Program-made: the position numbers and the translations under genes | Notes under the pieces: generated by a model | What the model saw: the letters and a program-made list of their open reading frames with translations, nothing else | Told to the model about the DNA's origin: nothing | Databases searched by the model: none | From: Sphagnum magellanicum | Lineage: Eukaryota; Streptophyta; Sphagnopsida; Sphagnales; Sphagnaceae | Direction: 5' to 3' | DNA length: 64,000 nucleotides | Assembly: GCA_021904315.1 (NCBI GenBank) | Contig: CM038910.1 | Location: 22,950,256-23,014,255, forward strand | In this document: one piece after another, positions 50,111 to 63,900 of the stretch | How positions within the stretch are numbered: position 1 is the first letter of the stretch | Layout of the letters: every line of letters starts with the position of its first letter

Positions 50111-50700
50111 ACCTTTATAGCTTTAGGCCTAAATAGATTTTAATCTTAAACAAAATAGTGTTAAAAGTCTAATTTTAAGCATTAGTGCTAATTTTTTTTA
50201 AACCATAAGCCAAAATAATTTTAATATTAGGCCTAAGTGCTAGGCCCAAGTGCTAAAAAGATTTTAACCCGGAGCCAAAGTAATTATTTTTTTAATCTCA
50301 AGCCAAAATAATACAAAGATTTTAATACTTGGGACTAAATTTCTAACCATTGAACCTAAACAAATTTGAACCTTAAGCCAAAATATTGAAAATATTTAAA
50401 CCCTAAACCAAAATAATAAGAATTTGTTTAACCCTAGGTCTAAATAGATTCTAAACCTTATGTCCAAATAGATTCTATTCTTAGGCCTAAGAGTTTAAAA
50501 TATAATAATCCTAAATCAAAATATTGATAAAAGTTTTAATCATTGGCTAAATTTTTTTTAAACATTGTAACCTCAGGTCAAATTTCAACCAAAGACCAAA
50601 GTTTTAAAAATATTTAAACTATAAACCAAAGTCATAAAGAAGATTTTAAGCCTAAGCCAAATTGCTAAAAAGATTTTAACCTTAGGCCACTCTCATTATG
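50111..50700. repeat. Degenerate ~35-bp minisatellite, right block
   Basis: Many diverged copies of AAAAAGATTTTAACCTTAGGC followed by CAAAATAAT. It is the same family as the block at 48960-49180, with the GACATTTGTC array and the hairpin repeats lying between the two blocks. Confidence 0.7.
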
Positions 50701-53700
50701 TCTTGGGGTGTACAATATTTTATCTTGGGGACACTTTTCCATTTATTTCTGTATGATGAGATGAGTACACCTTTAAACGCGCCATAAGTTTGAACCCTGA
50801 GCCAAACAAAACTATTTAAGGTCCAAATTGAAATGGCTTCCAATACGGCCCTTTTGATATTCCATACACTTGACATGATCGAACATTGGACAGATTTTTT
50901 AGTAGAATGGTTTCCCAAGTTGCTATGTGAGTAGGTATCCAAGATTATAGAATGATCCCTTTTTTTTTCATATATGATATTTAGTCAATATTGGTTAAAT
51001 TTTGTTACAGATGTTTGTCCTAATGTTGGTAGGCTCCCAATTTGAAGTGTTCAACCAAGGGGTTTCAGGTTTCAATTTTGATGACTGCAGAGCCTGAACC
51101 CGTACATTTTTGGTGAACCTGACACAAGACATGATCATGAAACTACCCTTTTGCTAGAATCAAAATCAAAACCAAACCCTTAAACAAAAATCTTGAAAAC
51201 AGGGTTTGGTTCTTTAAATAAGCAAGCTGAACTTTTTTGAATTGTTGACAAGTAGTTTGAGCTGCAAGGGTTAGAAACTTGAAGAACCAAGCTTCACCCA
51301 GAGAACCTACCAAAGAAATTTTTAATGCCAAAATTGGGACCAGAGGTTCTTGAAATGAGGAAGAACCGACCAATACTGGTCATCACGTTGGCTAAGTCAC
51401 AAAATTGAGAAATAAAACACTGGTGGTGCTGGTGCACTCTGGCCTAGAAATTTCTCCATAATTATATTATCATAACACATCCCTAGAAATTACTCAGAGT
51501 TCCAAGTTGGTATGCAAGTGATGATTTCTTCTGATTGCATGAAAATTGCGCATTATTGCTTGGAGGACAAGTCTTCCTTACAGCTGCAAAAAAATCAATT
51601 GCCATTGACAGTATCCATTTGGACTGAAGGCAATGCATACAATGGAGACTACTTTTGAGTTGAAAGGAGATGATGTTTTGGTGAGCGTGAACCAACATCT
51701 AGCAGCAGACTATGAGGGATGGATTGTGGGGTGGACAGGAAACAGTTTTCCATTGGGTGTTCCAGTTCCCTAGCTAACCACAGCTGGTTAGATCAGTTTC
51801 TAGTTTTACTAAATCCCCCCTAACATCTCACGAGCCCTTAACCTATGTAGTAAACATCTACATGCATCAACTTACCTAGTAATCACCTACTATCCTAAGG
51901 ACTTATCCTTTGTATGATAGTTGCCATGGTGAAACCTGACTTGAACTCAGTTGGGGTTCATCTATAACTAAATCATAACAAGTGTCCAATAGATGGTTCA
52001 GTGTGGTGGCTGTTGGTTCACTTGGTCAATGTTATTTGCTGGTAGGCTTTACAAGACAGGGGAGTTCTTTTTCTTTCCTTGAAACTCAGTGAGCTGAGAG
52101 AGGAGTAATCCCCCATCAAAATTCGAAACCATGTCAATTGCACCCCCCCAAGCCAAAAAGATGGTGGGCTCCTTTGATTATGGAACAACTTGCACCGTCC
52201 TGGAATGGACGGCTACAAGTAGATCCCACCACCACCAACATACAAACAACATCACAGACAATTCAATTGACAATGTCATAAGAGCTTGAAAGGCTGTGTG
52301 CAGGTGCTCAATCTCCAAGGGCAATGATGCTCTGAGCTTTGTACCATGTACATGTTGATGAATTGGGCTCTTTGAAGACTAGGTCCTTGTTTTTCTTGGA
52401 GTTCTTTGGCAAAACTGGGTCATTTCTTGACTCCTACCAGTCCAACAATCCACCTTACAGATCATGTAAGACTGACATGACAATCCCTGGTTAGACCAGG
52501 GTTGAGATGGGATTTGACTCAACTGCAGTTGAGTTATTTGCTTGTATGACCCGAACAATTGGCTTGTCAAATTTAGTGTAGAGTAAGGCTGAAGGTCGAG
52601 GGTATCACTTAACCTAAAGACTTATGGAAAATTTTCATTGAATGAGATTATCCAAAATATGGCAAAGTCAGTCACCTACAAGGCTTAAAAAGGGAAGATC
52701 CTGTGAAAGAACATGAGGATACCTCCCCTATGGGTGAAAGGGCCCTTCTTGAAAACAGAAGGCCCTGGCATTTCTCAGAGGTCAAATTCTGCTTTAGAGC
52801 ATGCCATCCAAATACACTAGTAATTTTGTTTGGCAGGTCTTCATGTTGTTTTGGTTGCCCTTTTACCAGTCATGATGATGGTCCACCAATTGCTCTTATT
52901 GGTGTTGGAGCCAAATTCTTTCATGTTTTGCAGATTTTGGTATACTTAACACATCAATGTAAATTGAATTCTCAAATGCATTCTCACCTGAATTTAGCTT
53001 CATTTCCTTGACATTTCTACATGCTTCTACTGGATTGTTGTAAATGAAAACAATGAGTTTATTGATATAACAATGTGTTATAGTTTTGATCTAACCTATC
53101 AATGTCTAATTTGATGGTCTAAATGAAGGATTTGGTTTTTACTTCATTTTATGTTGCTTATTTCAAGATATAGTTTAGAACACATGAACATGTGGTTTCT
53201 AAGGCTTTAGATAAAATCTAAGTAAACAAGGCGTCATGAACATGTGGGCCCCACCCATTTACAGATTCAAGCATGATGATGTAGATATTTAATGTTCAAC
53301 ATAAATTTGTCATTTGGTACTTAACATGCTAACAAAAATACTTATAAAAATATCTTCTATTTTGTGTTCAAACATGTGCACTCGTAGTATTACATGAATA
53401 TGATGTCATGTACAGTTTTAAAATGAGCATGTTTCTTGTATCTATTGCTTGAAACATTTTTTCAAAATGTTTTAGGCATTTCACATATATATAAAATTAA
53501 TTAATGATATATACATGATTACAAAAGCATGGTTTGTGCTTGGTTTTTTTACTAACTTAAATTTTGTGTTTAGTAACAATGGACAATGTACAAAATTGGT
53601 TACAATAAAATAAATATATGTTTTTGGACATGATTTTGACTAAATATATTAAACTGAACATGACTATTTGACATGACTTAAACGATCGGGACAATTAATT

Positions 53701-54806
53701 GACATGGAAATATTAATATTAATTTAATATATTAAACATTAAATTATTCTATTTTCCCATTAAAATAGTAATAATAATGAGTTTTTCTCAAATAAAACCA
53801 CAATATTATGTGAATTCCCTTTTTTATAAAACTTGAAATTCTAATTTAAGTTTAATTTCTGAATATGCTGCATTTTTGATAAATATTGTATGTTTATGGC
53901 AAGATGAATTGAGGAACAAAATCAAGCAATTTTAATGCAATATATATAGGTTAATGATCTATCTAGTAAACTTATGTTGATTCAACATGACATTGTTGTG
54001 TTGGTGCATTAGTCCATATATGATTTATTGGTGTATTATCAAAGGTTGTATTTTTAGATAAACAAATTTTAAATTTAAATTTATCAATGTAGTTTTATAA
54101 TGTTGTTGATTGAAGGTGTATCTATTAACATGTCTATGTTATAATCTCCTACTATATAGTTGGGCAATTTGTAGGAATTTGTTTTAATGTAGTTTTTAAA
54201 ATAGAAATGAAATAATTTGTTTACATTTGTGGTGGTTTGTAGATTGCAATGATGTATATATTTTTTGTGTGTTTTTGTTGAAAAGTGTAGTAATAAGTTT
54301 TCCACTTGTGTTAAAGGAGTAGTTACTAATGGTAATAGTTAATTAGTATGTTCCTACTTACTTAGTTATTATTTTAGGAATTATTAGTTAGATTACATAG
54401 TTTTTATCACCATTTGAATTTGAATAGAACATAGTATTGTTTTTTTTGAGGAATATATTTGGAGAAGAGGAAAAGATGGTATCATTGTAGAACTTTGAGT
54501 TTTGATGGAATATGAGAGAAGAACACTTTGATTTTTGGAAAAGCTTCACTTCCATAGCCAAAAATTGTTGTTTTGATGCTTATTATCATACTTTCATTAC
54601 TGGATTTTTATTTTGGAACTAAATATGAGTAAATCTAAAAGAGCACATTTTACTAATATTAGTTTTATGACATGTTTAAATCCATATTAGATTAGAATAT
54701 ATAGGATTATAGATTTTATGTTTACCATTTGGCGACCATCCTAAGGCATGAATATAAAGTGAATTCTAGAATGTTGTTTATGTTTTGTTGCTAAAATTTT
54801 TGTTTC
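50701..54806. other. Intergenic DNA without a supported gene
   Basis: The segment 51000-53000 has moderate G+C and may contain low-copy or old LTR sequence. A frame at 52703-53011 (+) contains FTSHDDGPPIALIGVGAKFF followed by a CAG/GT-like boundary and looks coding-like, but I cannot name a family. From 53050 onward the DNA is very AT-rich. Confidence 0.35.
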
Positions 54807-54815
54807 TATAAATAG
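54807..54815 (+). promoter_or_regulatory. TATA box, possible 5' LTR promoter of the gypsy element
   Basis: TTCTATAAATAGATAG lies about 150 bp before the first readable gag sequence of the Ty3/gypsy element, where an LTR promoter would be expected. The LTR boundaries themselves were not found. Confidence 0.35.
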
Positions 54816-54949
54816 ATAGTGAACTTTAGTTTCATTTTTTGTTTTTTTTTCAAATCTTGATCATAAGTTTTTGTTTAGGAAACAAATATAAACAGAATAA
54901 TTAATTGTGAGGATTTTGTTATAATGCAAAAATTTGTTCAAATTTGAAC

Positions 54950-57900
54950 TAGAATGTGGAGAGGTGGCAAATAAAATTGTAAATAGAAGTCTTAGGAGAC
55001 AATTAGATTAGGTTTTATTACATGAACAAGTGGTAAATGGTGTTGCCATCAACAACAATTTGAATGCAGATCAGGAGGATCAGCAATTTGTAACACTTAA
55101 AAGAGTTTTTCAATCTAAACATAAACATCTATGGATAGAAAAAAGACCTATAAGCCACAAAATGCCTCAGGTAGTATTGATTATTCCTTGTGAAGTGTAA
55201 ACTGGTGAAGCATAAAAGCACACCAATAGTTTATAGCAAAATTCTAAGAAAGAAGAATGTTAGATTGAAAATGCAAACTCATAGGATGAATTTAAACAAA
55301 GGAATCGAAAATCTAAACCTCAACAAAGAGTTATGTTAAAATCACCAAGTCTGATGCAACAACAAAACTCTGATGCTCTAATGTATGAAAAAAACAGAAA
55401 CTCAATAGGTCAAAAAGGGAAGAAATGGTACTAAAGTACAAATCTGCTTCACCTCCTTATTATCAAAAGGATCATGAAAATGAAGAGTTTGAACAAAGAG
55501 CTCAAAATTTTGAACCTCCTATTCATTATGTGGTTGAGCAAGAAGCCGCAATTCAAGATATCAAAATGTCCAGAGGAATTGAACGGGTACTTATAATTAA
55601 ACAAGAAATTGTAATCTTACCAAAAGTAGAACCAATAATAACACAAGGTGTACATGTGGTTATCATAATAAGGTATAGTGAACCGATATGTAATTAGCAG
55701 AATGGAAGCATTGTTAGAGGAGTCTCCAGGGACTAGAGCAGAGGAATTCATGGTGTGAATAGAATTTCATGACCTAACTCTCCACAATGCACATATTATC
55801 ATTAAATTGGACATCAGATCAATGAAAGTCCATTTATTGAAAATAATGTGAAGCAAATATTTGTTGAACATTTTTAGAATCTAAATCTAGAACCTGCAAA
55901 AACATTGAACCATGGATATAGTGAGTTAAAGGAACTATACCATGAAAGGGTTTTAATTCCAAATAGACTCAGAAAACAAATCTGGAAATATAACAGAATG
56001 GAAATGAGAATTCAAATTATGGCAGATGTAGTACCTATTTTTGTAGTTCTTGCACCAAGTCTGTTACATCACAACAATGTTGGAATTACTTAATTATTTA
56101 AGAACTTCTAATTTAAGAATGGAACCAATAAGATCTATACCATTATATTATGTGGCAATGCCTCGATCTATGGTTATAGTTACTAAAGCTCCATTTGTAA
56201 TAGCACCAACCCATATTGTTGTTAATATGAAGTCCAAACCCCAGACCCTAAAGGAACACACAACTTGTCAATGTGCATACAAAGATGCCTAGAGAGGTGG
56301 ACATGATTTTTGTTGGACAACCATTAGATCCAAGAGGAGGAGGCTTAGACCCACTAGGACCACCAAGACCATCAAGACCTATAGGACCTTCAAGATATTT
56401 TGGATTGCCAATGATGAATTCAGGCATACCACCATTACCACCAAACATGCCTTATCGTCAGCCACTTAATTATCATGAATACGTCAAGGATTTTGACCCA
56501 AATGCTCATGTCAAAGTTTTTAAAGTTGCCATTAAAACAGATGATGTAGAGATTATTAAATTGTTTAATTTTACCCTCAGAAATATTGTGTCTAACTAGT
56601 GTAACAATCACATGGGATATTACCCAAGTTGTACTTTTCCATAGTTGTAGTTAGTTTTTTATAAAAAGTACATGAAAGTTCAAAATGATGAACAAGTTTA
56701 CCTACAATTGAAAAACATGAAGTAGGGGAAGAATGAAAGAGTGGAAGTCTATTATGAGAAATTATTGAAATTAGCTAATAGTCTTCAACATAGGATAACA
56801 AATAATTTTTTAACTATTGTTTTTAGATTTGGATTACAACCATATCTACGTGTAGCAACAATAGGCATCAAGAGATAAACCTTGCAATAACATAAGGAAA
56901 CAACTTTGGTTTGTGAAAAAGGAGTTTCTGAAATAGAGGCTATAAGTAATCTGTTAGTACCATAGAGTAGTAAGACAATATTAGCTCAGAAACCTCAGAT
57001 AGTTATAAAGAAAACATGAATGTGCTATACCAATTATTATAAGACAAATCATAATGTTGAAACTTATAGAGTCAAAAGAAAAGAAAACCATGTTCTTGCA
57101 ATTTCTAAGGTTATTATTCAACAAATTAAAGTACAAAGACCTGTGAGGTATTCTTAGCATATATGTGGTGACACTGGACACAAGATCATAAACTATCCTA
57201 AGTATAGTGACATACAAAATATGTTTAAGAACAAAGGAATGAAGATTGCAAAAAAACCATATGTGGTGGAGCTTAAGGTTGTTAATCCTTAAGTCCATAT
57301 GGTGGATGTCAACATGGCCATTACTAGGAGCAAGGTTATTGAAGAATAGGTGTTCAAAAACAAAAAGCCAATCAAGAAAAAGTCTACTATTGACTAGGAA
57401 GAGGAGCAAAGATTATAATAATCTTTTACCAAGACTATATAAGAGAAGCAAGTAGAAAACCCACCAAATAATCTAACTCAAAAGGAGAAAGCATAATGAA
57501 GTACAAGTTAGGCAAGATTGCCAAAGGTTGAAGTGTCCACAAAACCAATTGTATCACAAAATTTATCTATTATTCCTAACAACAAAGTTATGTTTATGGA
57601 ACAGATATTCCAAGATATCAATAAACAGATGTTGGAAACTACCTATACACCCTAAGGTTAAGTCAACTATTGAAGATAACACTAGATCTTAAGAAGTATA
57701 TGTGGTAGAAACTTATGCCAAAAAAACCCAATATAATTACTAAAGTGATATCAGAGCCTAGTGTAACCACGGTGGTTGAAACACATTCTAAAATAGGCAC
57801 TACAACTACAGAGGTAGATAACTAGATGGCAATTATCCAAATGCAACTTGGGGAGAACATTGCTGAAAATGTTTTGATAGATGAAGGGGCAAGTGTAAAC

Positions 57901-60485
57901 ATCATAATAAAAAACCTCATAACAAAATTAGGTTTACCTACAACAAGACCATCTCCATACCACCTCATAATGGCAGATCAGAGTGCGACCAGACCTTTAG
58001 GAATCATAAAAAATTTGAAGAGTCACATACATGGTATACCATATGTAGCTACATGTGGTAGATTCTAACTATTCTATGTTGTTGGGAAAACCTTGGCTCA
58101 AAGATGCAAAGGTTACACATGACTAGGGGAACAATGTGATTATTGTTCAAAGCAATGGAACAATCAAAACAATATCAGTTAACAAGAAACTAGGAGCAAA
58201 AACCAAAAGGCCTCAAATACTTGTTTGTTATGACTTGTTGGAAGGGCTAACAAATGAAGAGGAAGATCTGAAATTTTGAAACAGAACCAAAGTTATTCTC
58301 AATTGGCATAACCATTATATTTTTAAAAAAAATTATTGCTGAGTACTAGAATGTTAGAGATTATAATCAAAGAAAAAGTTGAACCACAACAAGGGACATT
58401 AGATCAAGGAGCAACAAAAGTGGTGCTTCAATAACAAAAACAATATATTTTTATGTCAGACCAAAGATATCATTGGAATTAAGGTTTATCCATAAACCTA
58501 TTGCCATCATAACCAAGCTGATATTGAAGTGGATGAGACACCAACAAAAATACAAGTATAGAATTTTCAAATAGCAGGTTGGATTTTGACTAAAGAATAA
58601 TAGCTTGTTAAATTGAATCTTGGCATAGAGGCAAATCCACAATACATCAAAATTAATGCAAAATTAACAAAGGAGAAAACTAAGGAACTTCAAATGTTAT
58701 TCAAGGAGTTCAAATATGTGTTTGTTTGGATTTATAAGGATATGAAAGGCATACCTCCAAAGTTGGCTTAACACATAATTGAGTTAAACACTTCAATCCC
58801 ACCAGCACATTAAGTAAGGTACCAATTGAACCTTAATTATGCTGCAACTGTCAAATAGAATATTGACAAATTATTAGTAACAAGATTCATTCAACCAATA
58901 GAGGAGGCTACATGGTTAACACCTATAGTGGTAGTGCTTAAAAAGAATGGAAAATTGAAAATTTGTGTGGATTTCAAGAAGTTGAATAAGGCAACCAAAA
59001 AATATCCTTATCTTTTGCCATTTTTTGATGAGGTATTGAACATTGTAATAGGGTATGAAGCCTATTCATTTTTGGATGGATACTTAGGATACCATTAGAT
59101 TTCTATAGCCCCTGAGGATAGATCCAAAATAACTTTTGTAATAGATTAAGGAGCTTTTGTTTAGATGATGATGCCATTTAGTGTTAAAAATGTGCCACCA
59201 ACTTTTCAGAGAATGATTAGCAAAGCCTTCAAAAAGTATTAGTCCAATTTATGAAGATATTTTTAGATGACTTGACAATCTATAATGATATGGAGAGTCA
59301 TTTGATGAAGTTCAAACTTTGTTTTCAGAAATGTAGAGAATATAGAAGTAATCTTAACCCAAATAAATGTGCCTTTATGGTATTTTTAGGATTGATTTTA
59401 GGGTTCATAGTTTCCAAGGAAGGAAAAATACTAGACCCTAAGAAGGTTCATGCAATAGTGAATATGCCAGTACCTACAAACCCACAATAAATTCAAATCT
59501 TTAATGGTATGGTTCAATTTTATAGATGTTTCATCAAGAACTTTGTTTTTATCATGGCACAAATCATAAACTCATGAGGAAGACATAACCTTTTATTTAG
59601 ACCATAGAGTGTTAAAAGACTTAGGATCAGATCAAGCAGAAATACATGGAAGCACCAATTCTAATACCTCCAAATTGGCAATTCCAAATTGGCAATTGGA
59701 GTTTCATGTGCACACAGATACATCATTATTAGTAATAGGTGCAATGTTAGCATAGAATCCAACTAGTAAATATGACCAACCTATAATATATGCCTCTAAA
59801 CTGTTAAATAAAGCAGAGAAGAATTCTACTACTACAAAGAGAGAAGCTTGAGTAACGGTTTATGTTCTACATAAGTTCAAACATTTTTTGTTGGGAAACA
59901 AATTTGTCTTTTATGTAGACCACAAGGCTCTAATATACTTGGTCAACAAATCACAAGTGTTTGGAAGGATAGCTAGATGGTTTTTATTTTTGAAATATGA
60001 ATCTACAGTAGTTTATAAACTTAGTAAAACACATGTGGTAGCTGATGCTTTATCTAGATTACCAGATAGTTCAAAACCATTGAGAGTCCCAAATCAAATT
60101 ATAGATGCATCACTATTTTCTATAAAACCTATATGGATGTAGGAAATGAAAAGCTATTTGGAGACATGTCAAATGCCAAAAACTCTCAACCTAGCTCAAA
60201 AACAAAAATTGGCCAAAAATGCAAAACCTTTTATCGTGAAAGAATTAATGTATAGAGTGGGACAAGACAATAGAATGCATAGATGTTTGACCACTTCAAA
60301 AGCATAGATTATTCTAAAAGAATTACATGAAGGAGTGGTCAGAAGACATTTTGCTGCAAATACTACTACAAAGAAAATTCTAGATGCAGGATATTAATGG
60401 CTAACTCTATTCAAGAATATTCATAAATTTTGCAAAAGCTTTGACAACTATCAAAGAACTAGTAGACATAATTGTTCATGTTTCA
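54950..60485 (+). mobile_element. Decayed Ty3/gypsy retrotransposon (gag-pol)
   Basis: Polyprotein order is readable throughout. There is an N-terminal gag stretch near 54955-55130. A Pro-rich linker and capsid region follow at 56290-56960 (NYHEYVKDFDPNAHVKVF), then a zinc-knuckle region near 57160-57200 (GDTGHKIINYPK). The aspartic protease is at 57826-58068 (VLIDEGASVNII, with Glu where Gly is usual). Reverse transcriptase spans about 58680-59560 (KLKICVDFKKLNKAT; FLDDLTIYND replacing the usual YxDD motif, as in some plant gypsy lineages). RNase H is at 59690-60080 (FYVDHKAL; THVVADALSRLPD), and the integrase zinc finger region lies near 60310-60480. It is inactivated by many in-frame stops, mostly TAG/TAA where Gln is expected (59096, 59147, 59162), plus frameshifts. 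It appears to end within integrase; long terminal repeats were not delimited. Confidence 0.85.
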
Positions 60486-60939
60486 CCAAAATTTCAGATT
60501 GATCCAAGGTCATATGTGAATGGTGTATCTTTGCAAAAATTTTGTGATGGAAGTTTGTTTTGAGAAGACATCAAAACAATTTTTTGAAGTGGAGCAAATA
60601 CAACTCGGGAGAACTTGAAGGAAGGAGTTTGAAGATTGGGAAGCACAAATACATTATCAGGACCTTCATATAAAAGTGTGGTATGTAATCATGTACTTAA
60701 TACCATACGAAATATTATACAAGATACGTACATATACGTAAAACCTATGTATAGTATACAATTTCGTATAATACTCAAGACATACATACATATGCAAGGT
60801 TCATCTTGTTCAACCTTAACCCTAACCCTAATCCTATAAACCTAAGGAAGGAAAACCCTAATCCTAATCCTAGAAACCCAAGGAAAGAATTAAAATCATT
60901 TGTGAAACCCCAAGAAGACATTGAATATCGCCTTAAAAG
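60486..60939. other. Junction between gypsy and copia elements
   Basis: No gene. It contains ATACGTACATATACGT-type alternating sequence (60720-60740). It also contains a short telomere-like tract, CCTTAACCCTAACCCTAATCCT at 60814-60835, with further AACCCTAATCC motifs to about 60870. It is probably the leader or 5' LTR of the copia element that begins at 60940. Confidence 0.5.
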
Positions 60940-63900
60940 ATGGCGAACGGTCTTTCTCAAATTGCAATTCAGAAACTAAACAAAAACAATTTCCAAGTGT
61001 GGAAATTTAAGATTATGAATTTTTTGATGGGGAAAGGCTACTAGGAATTAATAATTGGTGATGAAAAAAAACCTCCTCTCCCAAAAAATCCCACACAACA
61101 ACAAATTCAAGCCAATAAAACTTGGCATGAAAAAGCAAGGAAAGTCTTGTATTGGCTTTCTTTGAATGTGTCTAATTCCATGATTATGCATATTCAAGAT
61201 GCAAAATCACCCAAGAAAGCTTGGGATACATTGGTGAAGATGTATAGCACCAATACACAAGCTCGCAAAATGTAGCTTAAGCAAGAGTTGCATAATTTAT
61301 AGAAAAACAAGATGAACATTAGTGACTATTCTACAAAGGTGAAAAACCTTGTAGATGTTCTTGCATCTATAGGAGCCCCTATAGATGATGAAGATTTAAT
61401 GGCCGTCACCTTAAATGGATTTGGAAAAGACTATAGCTAGTTTTGTATTTCAATTGTAGTTCGAGAAACATTTCTCAATTTCCAAGACTTAATAACACTA
61501 CTTATAAATGAAGAGATGAGAATTGTTGGTACTTCATCCAATGGAGGATCACAAGAAAGTGTTTTCAACTCAAATACTAATAGAACTAGAGGTGGTAAAA
61601 TTTCATTTTGAGGTTGACACGGAAGTTCGCATGGTGGACATCATCAACATGAAGATCAAGCTCATGGAGGTGAACGAGGAAACTTTGGAGGAAAAGGAAG
61701 TCAAGGAAGTCGTGAAGGTCGTGATGGAAGTCATCGAGGTCAACAACCAAATAGCGATTCAAATTGCTACTATTGAGGGAAACATGGGCACATGGCGAAG
61801 GACTGTTATCAAAGGGAGAATGATGCATGAAATGGAAAGCTATAACAAGGGAATCATGCATCAACTAGCAATCAAGGTGATGAGTAACTGTTTGTGATGC
61901 AACACATGGAAAATTCAATGATAGGAGGTGTATTAGATAACAATGTCTGGTATGTGGATTATGGTGCTTCAAACCACATGATTAGTCATGGAGAATGGTT
62001 TAGAGACTCAAAGGATTTGAAGACACAAGGGTTTGTGGAAACTAGTGATGACACTACACATCCCATCACACAGATTGGCAAGGTGCCATTGTCCATGTAA
62101 GATGGGCAAACAAAGTACTTGAAAGATGTACTTCATGTTCCAACCATAACAAAAAATTTGGTCTCCGTAGGCCAAATGGTGGAACAAGATTTACAGGTGA
62201 CATTCAACCCAAATGGATGTTTTGTGGGAGACATGAATAACCAAGGCAAATTGATTGCAAAAGAAGAAAGGAATGGACGAAAGTTCACCTTAGATGTGAA
62301 CATGCCTGAGGTGAATTCCATGTTATTCACACATGGAAAAGGAGCTAGAGACATTGGAATTTGGCACAAGCGGGTTGGCCATGTTAATCTCCAACGTCTT
62401 AAGCTGATGGAGAAATATAATCTTGTTGGAGGTTGCCGCACTCCCAACTCCTTAAAGGACTCAAATGTGAGTCCAAGTAGAAGACAACGGAAGAGGGAGG
62501 AGTCAGGGCACGCTCCTTAGCTCACAACACTTGGAGGGGTAGGGGGGCTTTGTCGGAGCTTCAGGATGGGACTAGGAAGAGTTGACAAACTTCACTCACT
62601 CACACGGGCCTGCACATAACCCACACAAAGTGGTTAGTGCATACTTGGAGCACCTTTGGTGCTAGGACGAACCATGGACAACACGGACACAGTAGACTCA
62701 CCATGGCCCGGACTTGGGGGAAGCCATCACCTTCCCCCTTATAGTATACTTTGTGGCTGGCCACAGAGCCTACATCCAAATGGTTTTCTCTCCTATAACT
62801 CCCAAGTGGGAATCCCGAAATCACACCAAATGGGACTCCCACGACTTTGGAACCCCATAACATTGCAAGCAAACCTTGGATCGAGATGTAATCTGAAGCA
62901 AAATTGTAGTTCTTGTCGAGAGCTTTCCAACGATATGTTGCACACCCTTTGCAGCCAAGTAAATTGGGTCGATTCCGGACTTTTTCTAATCGGGAGTCAA
63001 ATTGGCAATTTGACTCCCGACCCTTCTTTTGGCCATAACTTGTGTTTTAGATGTCCAAATGAGCAATGTGAGCCCATTTTAGACATCTAAGTTCCAAGAG
63101 CTTTCCAATGATATAAATAATGCCACAAGCCATTGAGTTTTGACCCCTGAAATTGCTCTCTTAAGTTTTGGGAGTCCATCGGGACTCCATCTCCCAAAGT
63201 GGGAGTTGCCTTGGGAGTGTGAGGGTTCATTCCTTCATACTCCCTCACATTTTCTTACACTCCCAAGAGTGTGTGATGTGACTCCCAGGCTTCTTCTTGG
63301 CTTGCACCCTTGCGGCTTCTTTGCCTTGAATCCCGGGCTCCCACTTGGCCCGCAACCTTATAACCGCTTTGCCTTGGTCGCGAGCCCAAAACTAAGGTTG
63401 CGACAGAGGTCTTCCCAAATATGGAACAGAAGAGGTGATGTCAAAAATTTGTGAAGCATGCCAATTGGGGAAGCAAACTAAACATCCATTCCCAGCACAA
63501 ACAACTCATGTAAGTTCCAAACTTTTGGAAATGATCCATTTAGATGTGTGGACCACGAAGACAAAATCCATTGGAGGGTGCAAGTAGTACATGAACTTCA
63601 TTGATGACCACACAAGGAAGGTGTGGGTCTACTTCATGAGACATAAAGGTGAAGTGTTTCAACATTTCTTGAATTTCAAAGCAATGGTGGAAAAGGAGAA
63701 GGATGTGAGCATCAAGTGCCTAAGGTCCAATGGAGGGGGAAAGTATTTTTCAAATGAATTCAGTGAGTGTTTGAAGGAGCATGGAATTCAAAGGAAGCAC
63801 TCATGTAGTTATTCCCCACAATAGAATGGAGTTGCTGAAAGGAAAAACAAGCACATTGTAGAAATAACACATGCCATGTTGAATGAGAAGAATTTACCAA

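Noticed and set aside
57740-57765. TGATATCAGAGCC as a tRNA-Met primer binding site
   Set aside because: It resembles the TGGTATCAGAGC primer site but lies inside the gypsy polyprotein between gag and protease, not after an LTR.
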